DNA of 64,000 nt from Bradyrhizobium canariense (GTDB lineage Bacteria; Pseudomonadota; Alphaproteobacteria; Rhizobiales; Xanthobacteraceae): assembly GCF_018130465.1 (NCBI RefSeq), contig NZ_JAFCKJ010000012.1:149511-213510 (forward strand), written 5' to 3'. Below the pieces are notes generated by a model that had not been told where the DNA came from, did not search any database, and saw nothing but the letters and a program-made list of their open reading frames with translations. A program made the translations under genes and the position numbers. Below are positions 8,737 through 15,517 of the stretch, in pieces. Numbering within the stretch: position 1 is the stretch's first letter; each line of letters begins with the position of its first letter.

Positions 8737-9639
8737 TTACAATTTTCCATAGACGCGCCCGGCGACCGCCTTCAGGCGCTCGACCGAGCCGGACTCAGGA
8801 TGCGGCTTGACCGGCGCGAACAGGATCGAGGCCTGCCTGCCGTTCTTCCAGACATAGATGTTGACGGCGTTGCCGTTGCCCTTGGTGCAGGAATGCTCGC
8901 CGAACGCTTCGCTGCCGAGCTCTTGTATCGCCACGTGCTTGCAGGGACCTGCGCGTTTCATCATGCCGATGGCGGTGTCGCGCGAGGTCGCGATCACCGC
9001 GACGGTCATGGTGTTGGCCTCGCGATCGAACATCATGCAGCTGCCGGCGCCGGTCCGCTGGACCGTCAGCGTGCTCTTGTCGAGAAAGCCGTCGGCATCG
9101 GCGGCCGTGAGCCACTCGCAATTGCCGAACCGCTCGCTGCTCTTGCTCACGTTGGCAATAGCAACGCGCGCGGCGTCAGTGATCGGTCCGAGCAGCGCGT
9201 CGTCGGCGCGCCGGCCGATCGGATAGACGCTGATCTGCAGAATGGTATCGCCGGACAAGGCGACGACCGAGGCCTCCTGGCGCTCTGCGCCGGCAGCGCT
9301 CGTTCCGCCCTGGCCTTCATCGCCGATCCCCGCGACCGGGTTGAGCGGCATGCGCTCGCCAAGCGTCTTGACGAAGGTCGCGTACAATTCCCTGGCGCGG
9401 TCCTTGTCGGGATTGCGGAACACGGTCAACATCATCGTGTCGCCGCGCCCGCCCTGGTAGATGCAGCCGCGGCCGTCCTGGTTTGAAATCAACGACCATT
9501 TCAGCGCCGGCATCGCGCTCGCGAGCTCCTTGGCGCTGATGAACGGGCAGGTTTCGGCCGCGCGCGCGGGAGGCACCGGGACGGCTGCGATTGCAAGGAA
9601 CAGAGCGAGGCAGGGGAGCAGACGATCGATAGTACGCAT
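8737..9639 (-). CDS. Secreted protein of two related halves, function unknown
   Basis: The protein has 300 residues. A signal peptide (residues 1-27, ending 'PARA') is followed by two halves that look like copies of one fold. The first starts 'CPFISAKELASAM' and reaches 'GRGCIYQGG'. The second starts 'CEWLTAADADGFL' and reaches 'GAGSCMMFD'. Each half has paired cysteines at equivalent spacing, which suggests disulfides in the periplasm. No enzyme motif is visible. The start codon is only 21 bases from the tRNA fragment that marks the island's left border. Before integration the gene must have lain directly downstream of tRNA-Arg on the same strand. Confidence 0.75.
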   Translation of the reverse strand: MRTIDRLLPCLALFLAIAAVPVPPARAAETCPFISAKELASAMPALKWSLISNQDGRGCIYQGGRGDTMMLTVFRNPDKDRARELYATFVKTLGERMPLNPVAGIGDEGQGGTSAAGAERQEASVVALSGDTILQISVYPIGRRADDALLGPITDAARVAIANVSKSSERFGNCEWLTAADADGFLDKSTLTVQRTGAGSCMMFDREANTMTVAVIATSRDTAIGMMKRAGPCKHVAIQELGSEAFGEHSCTKGNGNAVNIYVWKNGRQASILFAPVKPHPESGSVERLKAVAGRVYGKL

Positions 9640-9660
9640 GGGACGAACTTACTATCGAAA

Positions 9661-9711
9661 TGGCGCGCCCGGAACGATTCGAACGTCCGACCCTCAGATT
9701 CGTAGTCTGAT
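9661..9711 (-). repeat. attL: displaced 3' end of tRNA-Arg(ACG)
   Basis: These 51 bases are identical to 24319-24369 and include CCA, the acceptor 3' strand, the T arm and the anticodon arm. The sequence diverges from a tRNA immediately to the right, at 9712, so this is a fragment and not a functional gene. It marks the left junction of the island. Confidence 0.92.
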
Positions 9712-9720
9712 TACCTTTAA

Positions 9721-9782
9721 TTCCTTGGCATTCCTAGACTTTCCTTGAGCGATAAATCCGAGCTTTTTGCAGGCATTTATCG
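9721..9782. promoter_or_regulatory. Phased TTCCT repeats and inverted repeat next to attL
   Basis: Three copies of TTCCT start at 9721, 9731 and 9741, exactly one helical turn apart. They are followed by the inverted repeat CGATAAAT / ATTTATCG (9750-9757 and 9775-9782). The position between attL and the integrase fits binding sites for the integrase or an excisionase, or the integrase promoter region. The function is inferred. Confidence 0.35.
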
Positions 9783-9820
9783 AGTTAGGCTTGTACCGAC
9801 ATATCCGGCAATCCCAAAAC

Positions 9821-9842
9821 GGTGTTGCCCCGGTGTTGCCCC
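9821..9842 (+). repeat. Tandem 11-bp repeat, candidate left arm-type integrase site
   Basis: GGTGTTGCCCC occurs twice in tandem just before the integrase gene. A related 22-base sequence in the same orientation occurs near the right end at 24232-24253, with 18 of 22 positions identical. Paired repeats close to both island ends are what arm-type binding sites of a tyrosine integrase would look like. Confidence 0.4.
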
Positions 9843-9860
9843 GAATGCGGTGAACGAGCC

Positions 9861-11189
9861 ATGCCAAACCAACGCATTACTAAACGGACAGTGGATAGAC
9901 TCCAGGCGAGCTTTGGCGAATTCACGGTTTGGGATAGCGCCCTGACAGGCTTCGGAGTGCGCGTCCGACCAACCGGCGCAAAGTCCTACGTGGTCGTATA
10001 CAGGGCCGGCGCAGGGCGCGGCGCACCGGTCCGGCGCTTCACTATTGCAGCGGCTAGCAAAATTACTCCAGAGCGCGCCAGAGCGCGTGCTAAGGCCATC
10101 CTGGGGGCGGTGGCTCACGGCCTTGATCCAGCTGACCAGAAGGCGACCGAACGCGGCACGCCGACGGTGACCGAATTGGCCGATCGCTTTATGGCCGAGC
10201 ACGTGCGAGCTAAGCGCAAAACAGGCACGGCTGAGTTCTACCGAGACATTTTGGACCGCATTGTGAAGCCGGCGCTCGGCACCACGAAGGCTGACAAGCT
10301 TACCCGGCTGCAGGTCCGCAGGCTCCATTCTTCGCTGTCGGACACCCCGTTCCAGGCGAACCGCGTGCTGGCAGTGGTCGGCAGCATGTACACATTCGCG
10401 GGCAGCGTCGGCATCGTGCCAGAGGGGACAAACCCGGGACGAGCCATTGACAAGTTCAAGGAAGACAGCCGCGAGCGCTTTCTGACCGGCGAAGAACTGG
10501 AACGGCTGGGCGCCGCGATCCGCGAGGCCGAGACGGCCGGCATTCCATGGACGGTGGATGAAACAAAGGCCTTTGCGAAGCACGTCGCTAAGGCAAAACG
10601 CTTCACCCGGATTGCGCCATCTGCGGCCGCGGCGCTGCGCTTGTTGCTGTTGACCGGCTGCCGCTTGCGAGAAATTCTACATCTGCGCTGGGAGCACGTC
10701 GATTTCGAGCGCGGGTGTCTATTCCTACCGGACAGCAAGAGTGGCCGGAAGACTGTTATCCTCAATGCGCCATCCCTCGCGATTCTAAATGAGCTAGAGC
10801 ATGTCGGGCCTTACGTGGTGCCTGGTGATAATCCGGAGAAACCTCGCCACGACCTCAAGCGGCCCTGGATTGCGGTCACCAGGCGTGCGGAACTGATAGG
10901 CGTTCGCCTGCACGATCTGCGTCACACTTACGCGAGCTTTGGCGCCGGGTTCGGCCTCGGTCTGCCAATCATCGGGAAGCTCCTCGGCCATGCTCACTCT
11001 GCGACAACCGCGCGCTATGCGCATCTCGATAACGATCCTCTGCGGCATGCTTCTGAAGCCATCGCCAGTCGCATTGCCGCAGCTTTGGATCGAAAGCCAG
11101 AGGCAAGCCATCCTCCTGCTCCGAAAACACAAATAGCCGGCCGAACGAAGGGTGAGAGCAGGACAACGTCCGGCTGCTTGCGCTATTAG
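9861..11189 (+). CDS. P4-type tyrosine integrase
   Basis: The protein has 442 residues from the ATG at 9861; the frame is open from 9822, but the earlier start lies inside the tandem repeat. The N-terminal arm-binding domain ('LTGFGVRVRPTGAKSYVVVYRAG') belongs to the P4/DUF4102 type that integrates into tRNA genes. A SAM-like core-binding domain spans about 100-190. The catalytic residues are all present: Arg268 in 'TGCRLREI', His351 and Arg354 in 'HDLRHT', His377 in 'LLGHAH', and the nucleophile Tyr386. It lies 150 bp from attL and is the natural candidate for inserting this island. It is the only gene in the island that reads rightward. Confidence 0.93.
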   Translation: MPNQRITKRTVDRLQASFGEFTVWDSALTGFGVRVRPTGAKSYVVVYRAGAGRGAPVRRFTIAAASKITPERARARAKAILGAVAHGLDPADQKATERGTPTVTELADRFMAEHVRAKRKTGTAEFYRDILDRIVKPALGTTKADKLTRLQVRRLHSSLSDTPFQANRVLAVVGSMYTFAGSVGIVPEGTNPGRAIDKFKEDSRERFLTGEELERLGAAIREAETAGIPWTVDETKAFAKHVAKAKRFTRIAPSAAAALRLLLLTGCRLREILHLRWEHVDFERGCLFLPDSKSGRKTVILNAPSLAILNELEHVGPYVVPGDNPEKPRHDLKRPWIAVTRRAELIGVRLHDLRHTYASFGAGFGLGLPIIGKLLGHAHSATTARYAHLDNDPLRHASEAIASRIAAALDRKPEASHPPAPKTQIAGRTKGESRTTSGCLRY

Positions 11190-11369
11190 TCCAGTGGCTT
11201 GGGGAATTTGCCGATCATCGGCCAACTCCTGATCCCTCTCACTCCGCGACTGTAGCGCGAAAGATGCCTCTCGAAAAAGGCCCTGTGTTGCTTTGGCGAT
11301 CATCGAGCCGGCTCTAAGTCGAAGAACACAGGTCGAGCCCTTCCAATAATTGGTTAGGAGCCGCGCGGT

Positions 11370-14258
11370 TTAGCTGTAAACAAGGTGCTTTCGATAGCCT
11401 CGCCTAAGAAATAGAGGTATCCAGGCTTCCCCCCCCACAACACCAGGACACCAGAAAGCGGTTATCGTGTGGGAAGGAACGTTGAACGGAGTCACCATCA
11501 CGGAAGCTACACCATTGTAGCCCAAAGCGTCGGCTCGCAGTCTTGCAACTTCGTCAGCGGACGGGGGGCTCCCGTCCGGAAATCTAATTCCTCTTAATAG
11601 TTCTTGCCCAATGTTCTCTAACAGACCGCGCAATTCTTTGGTCATCTGCATCGATGCAGGATTCAGCTCGTTTGCGAATTTGGCAGTTAAGCCTCGAAAA
11701 CCAAGATGAGCTGCTGCACTCTCTATTCTCTTCTTGCCAGCCATCGTTCCGTAGACGAACTGAAGCTCAACGGGTCCATTTTGAAAGAGCTTCCTCACTT
11801 CGCTGGGCAACGGAGTAAGATCGATATTTTGCTCGTCTCGGATTTCCGGGGGCCAGTCCTCCCTCGGAAGTCCAGACCAATGAAAAAGCTGAGCCTCCGC
11901 CTGTCCGCCAGTCGCAAACTGATCGTCGACAAAGACTGCACTATTTGCGCCTTCGGCTAGATGCCCCTCAAGCTCCGCCAATGATCGGGCAAACTTCCAT
12001 CCGCGAGCTCCATATTCCGCACGACGTTCCTGTTCTAGAAGCATACCCACAAGATTGCCGCTGTTCGGGGAAAAGCGACAAATGATCGGCTTCTTTTTGT
12101 GGTTTTCTTCGAAAGCTAAACAAAGCTTGTCCACGGCTTCTCGCACGTTGCCGCGCCCTAGCATTTCTCCATTTAGCAAGAGATCGAACACCTCTCTTCT
12201 CAAACCTACGGGGAATTGACGAACAAACGCCGCCGCCGACTCCTCAGTTACTCGCCAACTTCGCTCACCTGAAAATTTGGAATACCGTTCTGCAACGTCG
12301 CAGGCTTGCGTCTCTAGGGTGGCTTCGAGCGGTACACAGCGTATTGCAGCTTCGAAATAACCTGTCGACGCCACCTTGTTGAGTTGGCGGATAAGGTTCT
12401 GACGATCTACTCCGATCCGACTACAGATGTCATCTATCCGCAATTTCATCCGCGGTATTATCTTAAAAGTGGCCTCCTCATAATTGCCGTCACCAGTGTC
12501 GTGAATTTCGGCTTCATTGCCTTTTGCACGAAAATCATAAAGAACCTTGATACAAGCAATGGCTACCGCGTCGAGCCATTCTCGATCCGCGTAGAAGTGA
12601 TCTATTCCGCGAGCAACGTTATCGGCTGCCGTCAACTCTTCAGACTTGGTCCATTGTGCGCTGTAGCCGATCGAGTTTTTCTCACGAACGAGCACCTCAT
12701 TAATTGGCTTAATGAAAACTCTCGGTGCTATGCCAATGAAGGGGTCGTGATCAGGATCCTTCCCATCGAGAATATTCCTGGCAGACCTTGCCGCTTCCCG
12801 TATCGCTTCTGTCAGCTCGCTAATTCGCCGAGGTTGCTCTACTGGATCAACTGGCACAATCTGTCCAAATAGACGCCAAACACCTTGTCGGGAATATTGA
12901 TGATCCAATTCTGAAAGCCGACTGCCATCACCGGACCTTGACCAATCCGAAGCATCAAAAACATCGTTGAGGCGAACATAAGGTTCGCAAGCGTCTCTGA
13001 ACACTGCAAAGGCACGTTTAGGAAGATCACGGCTCATGAGCCGGAGCGCAAACTGCCTCGTTTCGACATTTCTTAGGAGTTCGCCGAGAAGCTCATCATC
13101 GCCTAAAGGAAACCATGTGAACAAATCGGCCGGATCGTTGGTTTCGAGAGAAGGTTTAGACCGGGCTGCGGTTCGAATTGCCGCGACTAGAATCTGTTCA
13201 GCATTCCTGGTCAGCTGATGCAAATAGACGCGCTGATATAGAATTGACTTAGCATTCGCTAGTTCATCGTATGTGTCCATGCCGGTCGAATTGACCACGA
13301 AATGGTAACCCGGAACAAAGCGTTGCACTCCGGTTCTGTCGATTCGCGATTGGCTCAGCGAGTGAGCCTGCTCCGCGTTGATATTGATCAGCGTGGAATT
13401 AAGAAACACGCGCGAGACATCCACACCCACCGGAATCCCACATTCTCGCGCATCGCGATTGATGTAATCGATCTTGTCCGCGTCCACTGCAGCACCCGAA
13501 ATGATATTCGCCAAACCGGGAAAGCGCGGGTCGTGTGGAACACCCCCGATGAATGAACAAATCTCGCCGATGCGCGCATCGACGTCCTGTTCGCCTACTA
13601 TCTTAACGTAGAAGGAGCGGAACCGAGGCGAAAGAACGATCGCGATCGACAAACATTCTGACAGATCAGATGCAAAGTCCTGCTCTCGAAACAAGTCGAG
13701 AAAATCCTCGACACTGCAGCCTCCAATCTTAGCCACATCGAAGTCAGTTCGGAACGCAGCCTCGCCCGCATGGGAATAGGCTAGATGACCGCAATCATGA
13801 AGGAGAGCTGCGTGAAGCAAGCTCCTGATGACTAGTCTTTCGCTATCCTTTGTCGGGTCGTAGTAAGGGTATACTTGGCCACCGCTCTTGAGATCGTTCT
13901 CACGACGGGATACCTCCGCGATCGAGGCTATGAGCCGTTTAACGACGTGCGCAACACCCAACGTGTGGACGAAGCGGCTGTGCTCAGCACTCGGGTACGT
14001 CAGATATGTGAGGCCAAGCTGCTTTATTCTGCGCAGTCGTTGAAGCAAGGGAGAGTCGATAAGCGCAAGTTCATCCCCTGCGAACTCCATCATCCCCCAG
14101 AGGCCGTCCTTGATGTACTTGGAGCGGAGGCCAGACGAGCGAGGCCTAAACTTTTCAACGTATTCAGTATCAAATCCAAAGCGATCGACCGAGCTATGCA
14201 GGGTCGACCAAAATTTGGGTAATTGATCTAGGCTATCTCGCACGCCATGAACGGTCAT
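11370..14258 (-). CDS. HD-domain phosphohydrolase fused to a phosphoribosyltransferase-like domain
   Basis: The protein has 962 residues. At about 60-275 it has an HD domain of the dNTPase/SAMHD1 style: 'DSPLLQRLRRIKQLG', then 'SAEHSRFVHTLG' (His93, His98), the His154-Asp155 pair in 'LLHDCGHLAYSH', and 'DADKIDYINRDA' supplying the final aspartate. All expected metal ligands are present. The middle (about 300-720) is helical and unassigned. The C-terminal region has 'VFVDDQFATGGQ' (777-786), which resembles the PRPP-binding loop of phosphoribosyltransferases, followed by 'LQFVYGTMAG'. A cytoplasmic nucleotide- or nucleic-acid-hydrolysing effector is plausible. It lies 24 bp downstream of a 135-residue gene and next to a restriction system. 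No substrate can be named from sequence. Confidence 0.75.
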   Translation of the reverse strand: MTVHGVRDSLDQLPKFWSTLHSSVDRFGFDTEYVEKFRPRSSGLRSKYIKDGLWGMMEFAGDELALIDSPLLQRLRRIKQLGLTYLTYPSAEHSRFVHTLGVAHVVKRLIASIAEVSRRENDLKSGGQVYPYYDPTKDSERLVIRSLLHAALLHDCGHLAYSHAGEAAFRTDFDVAKIGGCSVEDFLDLFREQDFASDLSECLSIAIVLSPRFRSFYVKIVGEQDVDARIGEICSFIGGVPHDPRFPGLANIISGAAVDADKIDYINRDARECGIPVGVDVSRVFLNSTLININAEQAHSLSQSRIDRTGVQRFVPGYHFVVNSTGMDTYDELANAKSILYQRVYLHQLTRNAEQILVAAIRTAARSKPSLETNDPADLFTWFPLGDDELLGELLRNVETRQFALRLMSRDLPKRAFAVFRDACEPYVRLNDVFDASDWSRSGDGSRLSELDHQYSRQGVWRLFGQIVPVDPVEQPRRISELTEAIREAARSARNILDGKDPDHDPFIGIAPRVFIKPINEVLVREKNSIGYSAQWTKSEELTAADNVARGIDHFYADREWLDAVAIACIKVLYDFRAKGNEAEIHDTGDGNYEEATFKIIPRMKLRIDDICSRIGVDRQNLIRQLNKVASTGYFEAAIRCVPLEATLETQACDVAERYSKFSGERSWRVTEESAAAFVRQFPVGLRREVFDLLLNGEMLGRGNVREAVDKLCLAFEENHKKKPIICRFSPNSGNLVGMLLEQERRAEYGARGWKFARSLAELEGHLAEGANSAVFVDDQFATGGQAEAQLFHWSGLPREDWPPEIRDEQNIDLTPLPSEVRKLFQNGPVELQFVYGTMAGKKRIESAAAHLGFRGLTAKFANELNPASMQMTKELRGLLENIGQELLRGIRFPDGSPPSADEVARLRADALGYNGVASVMVTPFNVPSHTITAFWCPGVVGGEAWIPLFLRRGYRKHLVYS

Positions 14259-14282
14259 GGCGGGGATTATGACTGAAAAAAG

Positions 14283-14690
14283 TCAGGCGGCCAAATAGCT
14301 CTGAACCGATTTCGTTACGACCTCGGAAAGTGGCTTGTCCAGCCGATCCACGATGGATTTTGCTGCAGCATCGGGAATCCGGATCATTATGTCCTGATAG
14401 TACGGATTTGGGTGATCGGTAAGATACACCTGCTTCGTACGCATAAGAGCTTCAAACCTGTCAAACGAGCCGATGGGGCTCGGTTGGAAAACGCTCTTTA
14501 TGTTGAGGAGAGATCGCCTCCACTCCGCATCCTCTTTACCGGCTGACCGCACCATGTCGTCCAATGAACGATAAACGCGGAAAAGACCATCGCGTACTCG
14601 AGGTTCATTCAGCCTTAGCACGTTCTGTCCTTCGCTTACGAGCTTCGCAGCGAACGCATCAATAAAGTCGTCTAGTGAAAGGCGGGCCAT
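14283..14690 (-). CDS. Uncharacterised 135-residue protein, partner gene of the HD-PRTase fusion
   Basis: I do not recognise a family. The protein is mostly helical in appearance ('LSLDDFIDAFAAKL', 'GLFRVYRSLDDMVRSAG'). It has a central motif 'NPYYQDIMIRIPDAAA' and ends in a helix 'EVVTKSVQSYLAA'. No signal peptide, membrane span or cysteine cluster is visible. The 24-bp gap to the HD-PRTase gene on the same strand argues for one transcript and a joint function, for example a regulator, sensor or inhibitor of the large protein. That role is inference from context only. The ATG directly abuts the TAA of a possible 63-codon frame upstream. Confidence 0.65.
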   Translation of the reverse strand: MARLSLDDFIDAFAAKLVSEGQNVLRLNEPRVRDGLFRVYRSLDDMVRSAGKEDAEWRRSLLNIKSVFQPSPIGSFDRFEALMRTKQVYLTDHPNPYYQDIMIRIPDAAAKSIVDRLDKPLSEVVTKSVQSYLAA

Positions 14691-14879
14691 TTAGAATCTG
14701 TACATCTGATTTGGGGGGGATGGCAAAGGGGTGAGACAATTATTTTGGCGCCCAAAGCTCACCTGGGGATTTTGTTTCAAATCTCTGAAATCTTTGCCTA
14801 TTGCTGGTGCTAACTCTGTGGATGAGACAACTGGGCCTAGAGATTGAAACTCATAGCCGCCTGCCGGAAGCTCGTCCAA
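14691..14879 (-). CDS. Possible short leader frame abutting the 135-residue gene
   Basis: A TTG-initiated frame of 62 residues ends in TAA immediately before the ATG at 14690, an arrangement that would allow coupled translation. The product has no recognised motif and is proline- and glutamine-rich near its end. There is no clear ribosome-binding site. It may be only a chance frame in the promoter region of the two-gene unit. Confidence 0.2.
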   Translation of the reverse strand: MDELPAGGYEFQSLGPVVSSTELAPAIGKDFRDLKQNPQVSFGRQNNCLTPLPSPPNQMYRF

Positions 14880-15048
14880 CGTCGTGGTCTACAGGCTGGA
14901 GCCGAGGCAGGCGGCGGCCGACGTTCAGCGCTAAGGGTGTTGCGACTTCGGCGCGAGCGCGCAAGTTCCGTCATCGGGCCCAGATGTCACCCACCTTGGA
15001 GATCATCGCTTGCTCCAAGAGGGCACGCACCCACAGCGGCTAACGCGA
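14691..15048. other. Intergenic region, 358 bp, upstream of the HD-PRTase unit
   Basis: Apart from the doubtful 62-codon frame, I see no gene here. The region is AT-richer than the host sequence and should hold the promoter for the leftward two-gene unit. No confident -35/-10 pair was found. Confidence 0.4.
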
Positions 15049-15456
15049 TCAACCTCTTGTCTTGTGCTTATCGATCGCAACTATGCCATCAGTTGTTCTC
15101 ATTTGACCCGGCTCAAGGTTAAACTGCTTGAGATCGTCCTTCGACAAGATAATCATATCCAACTTTGTAGCTCCCCGGAGCTGCTGCGCTGCTTCAGTCT
15201 CCGCTAGGCGTCGGTCCGAATCGTAAATTACCAAGTCCTTGAATTTCGTGGGGGCCCCATCACCTTTGTACTCAGCTGTGAATTTATAGCCAGCCGGACG
15301 GGCGTCCTCGAATGCCGCAAGGCGTTCAGCCAAGGCTGCTGTGACCCAATCATCACCCAAGTCACCGGCTAATCTAGCCTGCATGTCCTGCAGAGCCGCC
15401 GGATGCTCGCGTTGCAAGAAGTCAAATATCCACCACAAAAGATGCTTTTTGTTCAT
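15049..15456 (-). CDS. Small protein downstream of the restriction subunit, function unknown
   Basis: The protein has 135 residues from the ATG at 15456, which has a GGGGG-type Shine-Dalgarno; the longer frame from 15531 overlaps the restriction gene and is not supported. The sequence starts 'MNKKHLLWWIFDFLQ', has a helical N-terminal half, and then 'FKDLVIYDSDRRLAETEAA'. No family is recognised. It follows the restriction-subunit gene by 61 bp on the same strand. It is probably the third gene of that operon and may be an accessory or regulatory subunit; this is inferred. Confidence 0.6.
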   Translation of the reverse strand: MNKKHLLWWIFDFLQREHPAALQDMQARLAGDLGDDWVTAALAERLAAFEDARPAGYKFTAEYKGDGAPTKFKDLVIYDSDRRLAETEAAQQLRGATKLDMIILSKDDLKQFNLEPGQMRTTDGIVAIDKHKTRG

Positions 15457-15517
15457 TTCGACCCCCTTAAATGTCCAGAGACGTTCGGATCGCGTCGGGC
15501 TCTCGCATCCCGCCCCA

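Noticed and set aside
9661-9735. Second tRNA-Arg gene at the left end of the island
   Set aside because: Only the 3' 51 bases match; after 9711 there is no D arm or 5' acceptor strand, so it is an attachment-site fragment.
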